Shown: in pieces, positions 27,256-36,341 of the stretch
Layout of the letters: every line of letters starts with the position of its first letter
Numbering within the stretch: position 1 is the first letter of the stretch
Origin: Chitinophagales bacterium
GTDB lineage: Bacteria > Bacteroidota > Bacteroidia > Chitinophagales > UBA10324
Assembly: GCA_025057275.1 (NCBI GenBank)
Contig: JANWXQ010000053.1
Coordinates: forward strand, 1 to 64,000
DNA: 64,000 nt
Direction: 5' to 3'
Translations under genes and position numbers: made by a program
The notes under the pieces: generated by a model
Told to the model about the DNA's origin: nothing
The model's input: the letters and a program-made list of their open reading frames with translations, nothing else
Databases searched by the model: none

Positions 27256-27496
27256 AAAACAGTTGGTCGGGAGGGGCCTGCTGATGCTTTTCCCGACGTT
27301 TTTTTAATTCTTCTTTCTTTTTTTCCATTTCCTTTTTCTGCTCGTTGAGGCGCTGGCGAAGCGCTTCTTCGTAGCCGGAACGAATACGGGCTTCCCGCCA
27401 CAGTTTAAGCCCGACATCGCCCAAAGCCAAAAGTCCCAGGCTTCCTTCCGGAGGTACCGGTATTTCTTTTCCGCCTGAACCGTCGTTCGGATTCAT
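27236..27496 (-). CDS. Small charged coiled-coil protein (86 aa) overlapping the start of the AlkP/TPR/sulfotransferase gene
   Basis: MNPNDGSGGKEIPVPPEGSLGLLALGDVGLKLWREARIRSGYEEALRQRLNEQKKEMEKKKEELKKRREKHQQAPPDQLFYGQTHS; 20-bp overlap with the downstream gene; start trimmed from 27628. Confidence 0.7.
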   Translation of the reverse strand: MNPNDGSGGKEIPVPPEGSLGLLALGDVGLKLWREARIRSGYEEALRQRLNEQKKEMEKKKEELKKRREKHQQAPPDQLFYGQTHS

Positions 27497-27613
27497 GAAT
27501 TTCCCATGCTTTTCGCACGAGCAAAGATACCCATTCTGCCTTCGGAGACTGGAAACCGTTGGGGTTGCATGGCTTGCCGTGCGTAATTTTATTGATGTAT
27601 TACTGATCCAGCT

Positions 27614-28321
27614 ATGTTGTTTTCTCATTTAACCAGTATGTGCAGCGATTTATTACGGCTCATATATCCCCGGATTTGTGCGGCCTGCCATCACGCTTTG
27701 GCCGGTAACGAAGAAGTCCTATGCAGCTTTTGCCTGTTTTATCTGCCCCGCACCCATTTTCATTTGCATGCGGACAATGAACTGGAGCGGCACTTCTGGG
27801 GTCGCGTTCCATTGCGACGCGCTACTGCTTTTTGCTATTTTCAGAAAGGCAGCCGATTGCAGCGACTGATTCATCAGCTTAAATATGAGGGGCGTACCGA
27901 CATCGGGAGGTATCTGGGGAAGCTGTACGGTTTGGAATTGCTGCAGAGCGCCGAATTTCAGCAAGTCGATCTGCTGCTGCCTGTTCCGCTTCACCGCTCG
28001 CGGTTGCTGCAGCGCGGTTACAATCAGGCCGACTGCATTTGCCAGGGAATGGCTGAAGCTTTACAAAAACCCTGGAGCGATCAGGTATTGATCCGACGGC
28101 AGGCCACTGATTCGCAGACGCGTAAAAATCGTTTCGAGCGTTGGGAAAACGTAGCTGACGTGTTTGCCGTTGCCCGCCCAGCTGCCGTTGCCGGTAAGCA
28201 TCTGTTGCTGATAGATGACGTCATCACCACCGGATCTACTCTGGAAGCTGCTGCCCATTCGCTGCTGCAATACGAAGCCGCATCGGTCAGCGTTGCCGGT
28301 ATTGGCTGCGCCATCCGCTGA
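27614..28321 (+). CDS. comF: ComF family phosphoribosyltransferase-like protein
   Basis: YPRICAACHHALAGNEEVLCSFCLFYLP Zn ribbon; IHQLKYEGRTDIGRYLG; PVPLHRSRLLQRGYNQAD; LLIDDVITTGSTLEAAAHSL. Confidence 0.93.
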   Translation: MLFSHLTSMCSDLLRLIYPRICAACHHALAGNEEVLCSFCLFYLPRTHFHLHADNELERHFWGRVPLRRATAFCYFQKGSRLQRLIHQLKYEGRTDIGRYLGKLYGLELLQSAEFQQVDLLLPVPLHRSRLLQRGYNQADCICQGMAEALQKPWSDQVLIRRQATDSQTRKNRFERWENVADVFAVARPAAVAGKHLLLIDDVITTGSTLEAAAHSLLQYEAASVSVAGIGCAIR

Positions 28322-28328
28322 AGGACCA

Positions 28329-29753
28329 ATGGCGAAAAACGGCATCTTTGCCCGGAGCATGTTTGCCTTACGCCTCATCGGGCTGCTGCTGTGCATGGCA
28401 GTGATCGGAGGTTGCCAGCGCGACCTCCTGACCACAGATCCGGATCATCGTCTGGATTTTTCTACCGACACGCTCACCTTCGACACGGTATTTACTTCCC
28501 TGGGTTCCGCTACACGCTATTTCGTGATCCGCAACCCGAACGACAAAAAAATCCGCATCAGCTCCCTTCGCCTGGCGGGCGGCACCCTCTCTCCTTTCCG
28601 ATTGAATGTGGACGGCCAGCCGGCCACCGAACTGAGTGATGTGGAACTTCCTGCAGGGGACAGCATCTACGTTTTCGTGGCCGTTACCATCAATCCTAAT
28701 GACGAAAACAACCCATTTGTCGTTTACGATTCGGTAGTAATGGAAACAAACGGAAACCTGCAACGCGTGGTGCTTCAGGCCTGGGGACAGAATGCCCATT
28801 TTTTTTATGCATCCATTATCGGTACACAGGATTGGTATAACGACAAACCTTACGTCATCATTCACAGCATTCTGGTGGATACCCAGGCTACGTTGACGAT
28901 ACACCCCGGATGCCGCATTTATCTGCATGCCGATTCCCGGTTTTATGTGGCCGGCACGCTTCGGGTGCTTGGTCAGCCGGGCGATTCCGTCGTGTTCCGC
29001 GGCGACCGGCTGGAGCCTTATTTCGTGGACCTGCCCGGTAACTGGCAGGGAATCCATCTGCTGAAAACCAGTAAAGACAATGTTGTGGAGTATGCCGTAA
29101 TTAAAGAATCCATTGTCGGGATTCGCGTGGATTCGCTGAAAGTGACTGCCTATCCCAAGCTGACCCTGCGCAACAGCATCATCCGACTTACGCTCTCTTC
29201 CGGCCTGTTGGGCATAACGGCCGATATCTATGCCGAAAATTGTTTGATCCACAGTTGCGGCGAATGGAATGTGCAACTGGAATACGGGGGCAATTACGAA
29301 TTCCAGAATTGCACCTTTGCCAATGCGTCCACCATCGTTACCCAGCATCAAAAGCCCGTTTTGCGCATGAGCAATTACTACTACTATCGCCTTCAGGGTG
29401 TTGACTACTATCTGCCGGCCGACCTGAATGCCACTTTTGGCAACTGTATCATTTACGGTACCTTAAACAATGAACTGGACCGCGATGCCATATCGGGAGC
29501 AGCCTTTAACTACAGTTTTCGCAATTGTCTGATGCAACTGGCCGATACCGTCAACATCAATCAGCCACAATTTGTTGACGTGATAAAAAACGCCAATCCC
29601 TTGTTTGTATCCCCGGATTATGAAAAGCAGGACTACCGGCTACAGGCGCAGTCGCCCTGCATTGATGCCGGTTACGATAACGGAGTGCTCACTGACCTGG
29701 ACGGTCGTTTGAGAACGCCACCACCGGATATTGGTTGTTACGAATTTTTTTAA
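28329..29753 (+). CDS. Lipoprotein with right-handed parallel beta-helix
   Basis: Lipobox IGLLLCMAVIGGCQRD; choice-of-anchor-like N-terminus (DTLTFDTVFTSLGSATRYFVIRNPNDKKIRISSL); beta-helix rungs; SPCIDAGYDNGVLTDLDGRLRTPPPDIGCYEFF. Confidence 0.85.
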   Translation: MAKNGIFARSMFALRLIGLLLCMAVIGGCQRDLLTTDPDHRLDFSTDTLTFDTVFTSLGSATRYFVIRNPNDKKIRISSLRLAGGTLSPFRLNVDGQPATELSDVELPAGDSIYVFVAVTINPNDENNPFVVYDSVVMETNGNLQRVVLQAWGQNAHFFYASIIGTQDWYNDKPYVIIHSILVDTQATLTIHPGCRIYLHADSRFYVAGTLRVLGQPGDSVVFRGDRLEPYFVDLPGNWQGIHLLKTSKDNVVEYAVIKESIVGIRVDSLKVTAYPKLTLRNSIIRLTLSSGLLGITADIYAENCLIHSCGEWNVQLEYGGNYEFQNCTFANASTIVTQHQKPVLRMSNYYYYRLQGVDYYLPADLNATFGNCIIYGTLNNELDRDAISGAAFNYSFRNCLMQLADTVNINQPQFVDVIKNANPLFVSPDYEKQDYRLQAQSPCIDAGYDNGVLTDLDGRLRTPPPDIGCYEFF

Positions 29754-29760
29754 TAAGAAA

Positions 29761-30807
29761 TTATTTTTCTTTTAACTCCGGCCAGGGTTGTCCGTTGCCG
29801 ACGATATTCACTTCCGGTTCCAGCCTGATGCCAAACTGCTGGTAAACCGACTCACGAATTTGCCGAGCCAGCGTCAGCAGTTCACCCCCTGAGGCCTGCC
29901 CGTGATTGACCAGAACCAGCGGCTGATGTTCGTACACACCGGCCTGACCGTATCGTTTGCCCTTCCACCCGCATTGCTCTATCAGCCAGGCTGCCGGCAC
30001 CTTGAAGGCGCCGTCGCGGGCAAAAACCGGTGCCTGCGGATAGAGTTGCTGAAGCCGTTGCGCGGTTTCTGCATCCAACACCGGATTGCGGAAAAAACTA
30101 CCGGCATTGCCCAATACGTCCGGATCCGGCAGCTTGCTGCGCCGGATGGCTATAACGGCATCCGCTACCTGACGTAGGGTGGGCCGGCTGATTTGTTGTG
30201 CCTGCAAGTACTGCTGCAAAGCAGCATAGCGCAGATTAGGCGTAAAGCGCCGGTGGAGCCTTACGGTCACTGAAGTAATGAAGGCAATGTGGCTGAGCTC
30301 GTGCTTGAACACGCTGTCGCGATAAGCAAACCGGCATTGGTCAACGGAAAGCTCCTCAGGCAGTCCATTGTCCAGCCGGATAAAAGCCACCGTACGGCAA
30401 CAATCCTGAAACTCTGCCCCGTAAGCGCCGATGTTCTGAATCGGCGCGGCCCCTACGGAACCCGGAATAAGGGCCAGGTTTTCCAACCCGCACCATGCGG
30501 ACGCCACACAGCGCAGCACCGTCTGATGCCAGTTTTCGCCGGAAGCAATCCGAAGAACAACAGCTTCCTCATCCGTTGCCAACTGTTCAAAGCCGCTTAA
30601 CCGGTTGTGGAGCACCAGCCCATGGAAATCCCCGGCAAAAAGTATGTTACTGCCGCCACCCAACACCAGCCGCTGCTGTTGCCAAACAGAATGATCCATA
30701 AGTCGCCGCAGATCATCGGCATGTTGAATAACGGCGAAGTATCGGGCCCTCGCCTCCACACCAAAGGTGTTGAAGGGTCGGAGGGAAACATTTTCCTGAA
30801 CGGTCAT
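29761..30807 (-). CDS. murB: UDP-N-acetylmuramate dehydrogenase
   Basis: SLRPFNTFGVEARARYFAVI; LVLGGGSNILFAGDFHGLVLHN; LALIPGSVGAAPIQNIGAYGAE; CRFAYRDSVFK; GNAGSFFRNPVL; AAWLIEQCGWKG. Confidence 0.97.
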   Translation of the reverse strand: MTVQENVSLRPFNTFGVEARARYFAVIQHADDLRRLMDHSVWQQQRLVLGGGSNILFAGDFHGLVLHNRLSGFEQLATDEEAVVLRIASGENWHQTVLRCVASAWCGLENLALIPGSVGAAPIQNIGAYGAEFQDCCRTVAFIRLDNGLPEELSVDQCRFAYRDSVFKHELSHIAFITSVTVRLHRRFTPNLRYAALQQYLQAQQISRPTLRQVADAVIAIRRSKLPDPDVLGNAGSFFRNPVLDAETAQRLQQLYPQAPVFARDGAFKVPAAWLIEQCGWKGKRYGQAGVYEHQPLVLVNHGQASGGELLTLARQIRESVYQQFGIRLEPEVNIVGNGQPWPELKEK

Positions 30808-32981
30808 GGCTGGCTGCTCAGGCTACGCAGGCGAAAGGATAAGGCAGCCAATCCTGTGTGTTCCACATAAAGTATGCGAAAGCGATGCATGCCGGTTAGG
30901 GTAACGGGAATCACGTGATGGAACTGGTCGGCATAGGCGTCCGGCGGAGGTTGCAAAGCATCCAGCAACATGCGGTCATCCACAAAGAATTGTACGCCAT
31001 CGTCTGCGGTGATCAACACTTCATACGGGCCGGCAGGCAGGTTAACTGTTGCCTCCGCCTGTAGTGCAAAATAGTCTGAAGGAACGGACTGCAACGGCGA
31101 TTGCCACCAGGAGAAATGCAGATCAGTTACGGTATCGGAATAAACGGGCTTTCCTTTCCGGGCAGCATGGGCAATCCATTCGGGCTTCATGGTCTTGTGG
31201 GGATGGAGGGCGAAAAACGATCGGTTCCACTCCAATGCATAACGTTCGAACTGAAAACTGAAATCATAGGGACGCAGGATGTCTGGGGAAAACGTGCGTC
31301 CAAATTCATCGGTACCGGCTTCGCCCAAATACGCGCAGGTGATTCGATAGGTTCCCTGAAAATTCGGCAAGGGTCGGACCTGCAGGGTATCCGGCAGAGA
31401 ACCACCTAACCGGGCCAACGACAATCCCTGAGCCCGACGCAACCGCCACTTGCCCGGCGGGCCCAGCAGCTGCAGGTAAAAAGTTCCTTCCGATCCGATA
31501 CTGTCCAGCCACAGTAGCGGACGGCGGTAGTCGTAAGGGCCCCATTCGGTCATGCGGATGTACTGCCGGCCAGGTAAGGGCGGGGGATCAGGAACAGCTA
31601 GGGATGAGTCGGGCAGATAGCGCCGGAGCAAGGCCAGCCGCTCAGCCCGACAAACGGATGAATCCATTTCAGTAAACGAATCGGCCGGGGCCGTTCGGTC
31701 GGTAAACAAGCCAACTGATGCATCAACGCAATTGCTGTCAAAACGAATCGCTGTGGTTTGCCTGAAGTCAGCAACCTTTCCCACATTTTTAAAAAAATTA
31801 TGTGTAATGGTGTAATTCTTGCTTTCTGTGTTTCGATACCGGATCAGCTTCCACGAAGCCGGTTGCTGTTCGTTGGCCCAAAGTTGAATGGCCAGGCGAT
31901 CCCCCTGAAACGTGTTGGCGCGCAGCGTGTTGTTTTGTCCGTGTTCTATCGCTATGCCGACGCGGTTGTCGGCCAGTTCGTTGGCGGCCACAACGGTCTG
32001 ATAACTGTAGCCGGCCCAGATGCCATAGTCGCAGCGATGCAGCCGGTTGCCCACCAGGGTATTGCTGCTGAAGGTAGCCTCAATGCCGTTGTTGGAGGCA
32101 TCACTGAAGTTGTTGGCATAAACCAGGTTGTTGTTGCTGCCGCCCTGACCGGTGTCCATCGTGTACTGTCCGGCCCACAGAAACAATCCATCGCCGCAAT
32201 GGGTGGCGCTGTTGCCTGCAATCAGGTTGTTGCTGCTTTGTTCATACAGAAGGATGCCGGCCGAATCCTGCCCTCGGTTATATCGGCCGTGGCTGTAGCC
32301 CCGGATGTTGAAATCCAGCTTGTTTCCGGTAATGACGTTATGGCTTGACCGGTACAGGCCTATACCGATGCCTGAATTAAAGGTAAACTCATTGCCGGTG
32401 ATGCGTGCGTAATGGCAATGGGTCATCATCAAGGCACACTGACCGCCGGTAACGCGATTATGGCGAATGACGGCGTAACTGCAACGGCGCAGATAGAGGG
32501 CTGCACCGTACCGCAGCCACTGATCGTTTTCGTTCTGATGAAAGCTGAGCCAGTCGCTGATGTCTTCCCGAAAGGGCGTGCTGTTCAGCCGCTGCCGGTA
32601 ATTATAGCTCAGGTCGCAATGTTCGATGACCAGATGCTCTACGTTTTCAGCCCGAATGGCCACTTTGTAACCATGAATGCGCGCATGACGCAACGTTATG
32701 CGGCGGCTGTTCCGGATCAGGATGGCAACACCCTGAAAGCGGTCAGGCTGGGTTACCGGCAGGCTACTACGCAGCACGGCCTGCTGAAAATCCACAACGA
32801 TGTCTTCTCCCTCAATAACGACCACAGCTTCATTCAGGTCGGGACTGGCATCCAGCACGTATTCACCGGCCTGAATGGTGCAGGAACGGGTGATGCGCAA
32901 TCCGCGATCAAGGACAACAGGCTGATCCTGTGCACAAACCGCTACAGTCAGGCAACAGGCCGGAAAGAACCACCACCGCAT
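30804..32981 (-). CDS. Secreted NosD-like parallel beta-helix protein with C-terminal PA14-like domain
   Basis: Repeated N-x-(I/L)-x-G-N rungs (RITGNEFTFNSGIGIGLYRSSHNVITGNKLDFN...); GPYEVLITADDGVQFFVDDRMLLDAL...HRFRILYVEHTGLAALSFRL resembles PA14. Confidence 0.8.
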   Translation of the reverse strand: MRWWFFPACCLTVAVCAQDQPVVLDRGLRITRSCTIQAGEYVLDASPDLNEAVVVIEGEDIVVDFQQAVLRSSLPVTQPDRFQGVAILIRNSRRITLRHARIHGYKVAIRAENVEHLVIEHCDLSYNYRQRLNSTPFREDISDWLSFHQNENDQWLRYGAALYLRRCSYAVIRHNRVTGGQCALMMTHCHYARITGNEFTFNSGIGIGLYRSSHNVITGNKLDFNIRGYSHGRYNRGQDSAGILLYEQSSNNLIAGNSATHCGDGLFLWAGQYTMDTGQGGSNNNLVYANNFSDASNNGIEATFSSNTLVGNRLHRCDYGIWAGYSYQTVVAANELADNRVGIAIEHGQNNTLRANTFQGDRLAIQLWANEQQPASWKLIRYRNTESKNYTITHNFFKNVGKVADFRQTTAIRFDSNCVDASVGLFTDRTAPADSFTEMDSSVCRAERLALLRRYLPDSSLAVPDPPPLPGRQYIRMTEWGPYDYRRPLLWLDSIGSEGTFYLQLLGPPGKWRLRRAQGLSLARLGGSLPDTLQVRPLPNFQGTYRITCAYLGEAGTDEFGRTFSPDILRPYDFSFQFERYALEWNRSFFALHPHKTMKPEWIAHAARKGKPVYSDTVTDLHFSWWQSPLQSVPSDYFALQAEATVNLPAGPYEVLITADDGVQFFVDDRMLLDALQPPPDAYADQFHHVIPVTLTGMHRFRILYVEHTGLAALSFRLRSLSSQP

Positions 32982-33006
32982 ATCGGGTGCGAACGAAAAT
33001 AGTAAC

Positions 33007-33915
33007 TTGCCTCAGATGCCTGAAGCGCACCCGTTAGCGGATACCGTGCTGATGGTCCGTCCTGCGCGGTTCAGCCACAACGAGCTGACGGCAGCCACCA
33101 ATACTTTCCAGCAGGCGGGCGATGAGTCTGCAGCACTGACGCTACAGGCCGCTCAAACGGAATTTGATTTATTAAAAGATATGTTGATTCAAAACGATGT
33201 GTATGTAATCGCCTTTCAGCAGCCTGACCATTGCCTGAGCCCCGATGCCGTTTTTCCCAACAACTGGATTTCGTTTCATGACGACCGGGTGATCCTGTAT
33301 CCGCTGTTGGCAGCCAACCGGCGGTCGGAGCGTCAGCCCCACTGGGCTGCCTGGCTTGCAACAGGACGCCCCGTCGACGATTGGAGCCTCTGGGAGCAAG
33401 AGGATCGGTATCTGGAAGGAACCGGAAGCCTGGTGCTGGACCGGCAGCATCGTCGTGCGTATGCGGCCCTGTCGCTCCGTACCGATGCCGGACTGGTTCG
33501 CCAATGGTGCGCACAAATGGGGTATGAACCCATCCTGTTCCATACAGCCCTGGAAGACGGCCTGCCGGTGTACCATACCAATGTGGTCATGAGCATCGGA
33601 ATGCGTGTGGCGGTCGTCTGCGCTGAGGCCATCGTGGCTGCTGATCGCCTGCAGGTTCTCAGCGCTCTGGAATCCACTCACCGGTTGGTCGTCATCAGCC
33701 TGGAACAAATGAAGCAGTTCTGCGGCAACATCCTGTTGCTCCGAAACAGGCGCGGCGCCACGCTTTGGGCGCTGAGCAAACGGGCATGGGGCCGGTTTAC
33801 TGAAGAACAGCGTACGCTGCTGGCAACCGACGGAGCACTGCTGCCCGTCTCCATCCCCGTAATTGAACGAACAGGCGGGGGCAGTGTACGCTGTATGCTG
33901 GCGGAAGTGTATTGA
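33007..33915 (+). CDS. ctlX: Arginine deiminase-related / citrulline utilization hydrolase (CtlX-type)
   Basis: TVLMVRPARFSHNELTAATNTFQ; DCVFPNNW-like PDAVFPNNWISFHDD; GTGSLVLDRQHRRAYAALSLRTD; PVYHTNVVMSIG; GGSVRCMLAEVY (catalytic Cys). Confidence 0.88.
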   Translation: MPQMPEAHPLADTVLMVRPARFSHNELTAATNTFQQAGDESAALTLQAAQTEFDLLKDMLIQNDVYVIAFQQPDHCLSPDAVFPNNWISFHDDRVILYPLLAANRRSERQPHWAAWLATGRPVDDWSLWEQEDRYLEGTGSLVLDRQHRRAYAALSLRTDAGLVRQWCAQMGYEPILFHTALEDGLPVYHTNVVMSIGMRVAVVCAEAIVAADRLQVLSALESTHRLVVISLEQMKQFCGNILLLRNRRGATLWALSKRAWGRFTEEQRTLLATDGALLPVSIPVIERTGGGSVRCMLAEVY

Positions 33916-33924
33916 ACAGCAGGA

Positions 33925-35802
33925 TCATGTGTAAGCCCGCACGTCTTTGCCTTCCATGAAGTTCATGAAGGCCCGGTTGACGACGGTTACGCCGCCGGGC
34001 GTAGGGTAGTCACCGGAGAAATACCAGTCGCCGAGGTGATCCGGACATGCGCGGTGCAGATCGGGAATGGTTTGAAAGATCACCTGCGTTTCGGCCTGCA
34101 CATCGTCGTCGCGGATGAGGCGGGCAATTTCTTCCGAAAGTTCTTCGTCGCTGACCAGCTCGTATAAAACCTTGACGGCATTGAAGCGTTGTTCGGGCAT
34201 CCAGTCCATTTGCCGGCGACAGGACTCGTAAACGTCATCCAGCTTGTTGTCTAGTCCTTTTTTGCGCAGCAGCGAAATCAGCGCCCGAAAAGCGATGAAG
34301 TCGTTCATCTTGCTCATGTCAATGCCATAGCAATCGGGATAACGAATCTGGGGCGCTGAGGAAACGATGATGATTTTCCGCGGGCCGAGTCGGTCCAGCA
34401 TCCGGATGATGCTTTGTTTGAGGGTTGTACCGCGCACTATGGAATCATCCAACACAACCAGTGTATCCTCTCCCCGACGTATGCTGCCGTAGGTGATGTC
34501 GTACACGTGCTGCACCAATTCATTGCGGCTGGTATCCTGCGTAATGAAGGTCCGCAACTTCACATCTTTTATGGCAATTTTTTCTATGCGGGGGCGAAGC
34601 TGCAACAGCTTTTTCAGTTCGTCGTCGGCGAGATCGGCTGAGCGGATGCGGCCGAATTTGTAGGACTGCAGGTGCTGTTCTATGCCTTCCAGCAGACCCA
34701 GAAAAGCCACTTCGGCAGTGTTGGGGATAAAGGAAAAAACAGTGTGCTCCAGATCGTAATCGATGGCTTTCAGCACAGCCGGCACCAGAAAATGACCCAG
34801 GCGCTTTCGTTCCTGATAAATCTGAACATCACTACCCCGCGAAAAGTAGATTCGTTCAAAGCTGCAGGAACGACGTTGTTGCGGCTCCAAAATCTGGGAA
34901 ACCGAAACAGACCCGTTGCGGTCGGCAATGACGGCAGCTCCCGGTGGCAATTCATGGATTTGATCGGCAGCCACATGAAAAGCCGTTTGCAGGGCAGGGC
35001 GCTCGCTGGCCACAGCCAGCACCTCCTCATTGTGCAGATAAAAGGCAGGCCGAATGCCCCAGGGGTCGCGCAGGGTGAAAGAAAAGCCCAGTCCGGTGAG
35101 GCCTGCCAAAACATATCCCCCGTCGAAACGGGATGCAGCCCGGCGAAGGACAGCAGGAAAATCCATACGACGGTGCAGGTCAGCGACCGCAACTGCACGA
35201 TTGTCCATCTGACGCATGCGAACCTGTTCCAGCTCGCGATCCAGTTCGGCAGCCACGCATTCCACCACAACGGAAGTGTCAGGCCGTTCAGCAAGCGAAG
35301 ATGCCGACGGGCGCAATTCGCTGATGTTGGTCAGATTAAAATTCCCGGCCATCAAAAGGGCACGCAATGCAGAATTCGGATTCTGTAAAAAGGGATGGCA
35401 ACTGTCAATTTCGTTGCGGCCGTAAGTGCCATAGCGCAAATGCCCCAGTAGTTGTTCGGCAATGAAGCTGACGTTTTTAGCCATCCAGTCAGCATCTTCC
35501 ACCAGAGAGCTGTTGGAGGCAGCCACCTGATCCAGGCGGCGGTAGATCTTTTGAAAAATTTCCGCAATGGCCAGAGGGGAGTTGGATCGGTAACGACTCA
35601 TGAACCGGCTGCCGGGAGCAGCCTGCAACTTGATGGATCCGATGCCGGCGCCATCCTGACCGCGGTTGTGTTGTTTTTCCATGAGCAGATACAGCTTATT
35701 AAGACCGTACAGAAGCGTGCCGTATCGTTCCTTGTAATAGGGCAACGGACGCAGCAACCGGATCAGCGCCACGCCACATTCATGCCCGATGGCTTCGCTC
35801 AT
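33925..35802 (-). CDS. PurF-like class II glutamine amidotransferase / amidophosphoribosyltransferase (long form, ~625 aa)
   Basis: HECGVALIRLLRPL...LMEKQHNRGQDGAGIGS; GHLRYGTYGRN; PRPP motif TLVVLDDSIVRGTTLKQSI; start trimmed from 35841. Confidence 0.87.
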   Translation of the reverse strand: MSEAIGHECGVALIRLLRPLPYYKERYGTLLYGLNKLYLLMEKQHNRGQDGAGIGSIKLQAAPGSRFMSRYRSNSPLAIAEIFQKIYRRLDQVAASNSSLVEDADWMAKNVSFIAEQLLGHLRYGTYGRNEIDSCHPFLQNPNSALRALLMAGNFNLTNISELRPSASSLAERPDTSVVVECVAAELDRELEQVRMRQMDNRAVAVADLHRRMDFPAVLRRAASRFDGGYVLAGLTGLGFSFTLRDPWGIRPAFYLHNEEVLAVASERPALQTAFHVAADQIHELPPGAAVIADRNGSVSVSQILEPQQRRSCSFERIYFSRGSDVQIYQERKRLGHFLVPAVLKAIDYDLEHTVFSFIPNTAEVAFLGLLEGIEQHLQSYKFGRIRSADLADDELKKLLQLRPRIEKIAIKDVKLRTFITQDTSRNELVQHVYDITYGSIRRGEDTLVVLDDSIVRGTTLKQSIIRMLDRLGPRKIIIVSSAPQIRYPDCYGIDMSKMNDFIAFRALISLLRKKGLDNKLDDVYESCRRQMDWMPEQRFNAVKVLYELVSDEELSEEIARLIRDDDVQAETQVIFQTIPDLHRACPDHLGDWYFSGDYPTPGGVTVVNRAFMNFMEGKDVRAYT

Positions 35803-35975
35803 GGTGGTTGCGGCTGCAAAGTTAGCGCAAGGGTCAGGCATTTTCGGTTAGTGTAAGCGTCAGCCTGAGCAAACCATTTTTTTACTGATTACGTTATTTT
35901 TGCTTGCAACCCCATGCTTCGGATTCTTTGCATTACACCATCTCACGTCTGATGTAAAAATCAAGCAATGCTACC

Positions 35976-36329
35976 ATGGAAGCAGCGATAGTTCCCGTCC
36001 GAGTGAAGCGGCTTTTGATAGCCGGCTTTCTGCTCACTGTTCCCACGCTGGTTTTCTGGACCGGTGTCGCTTATTCCGTACTCACGCGTCAACATTCCTG
36101 GGTGGATGCGATGCTGGCCGGAAGCAAGCTGAACCACATTCTGCTGGTAGCCGTGTTGCCGTTTATCAGTTTTGTCCTTGCCGTTATCTCCCGTTTTTTA
36201 CTCAGGCAACTGGCTATTCAGCGAAACCTGTGGCATAAGGAAACAGCTGAAATGAAGGCCAGCCAAAGCCTGATCAACTGGAACGTCATTCTGTTTTCAG
36301 TGATGATCATCAGCCTGATCAACAACTGA
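35976..36329 (+). CDS. Small two-TM membrane protein, unknown function (117 aa)
   Basis: ATG ORF with two hydrophobic segments (LLIAGFLLTVPTLVFWTGVAYSVL; HILLVAVLPFISFVLAVISRFLL); TATTTTTG element at 35895. Confidence 0.7.
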   Translation: MEAAIVPVRVKRLLIAGFLLTVPTLVFWTGVAYSVLTRQHSWVDAMLAGSKLNHILLVAVLPFISFVLAVISRFLLRQLAIQRNLWHKETAEMKASQSLINWNVILFSVMIISLINN

Positions 36330-36341
36330 AAGTTTGGTCTT

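Noticed and set aside
28368-29351. 327-aa minus-strand ORF opposite the beta-helix lipoprotein
   Set aside because: Shadow ORF without coding features.
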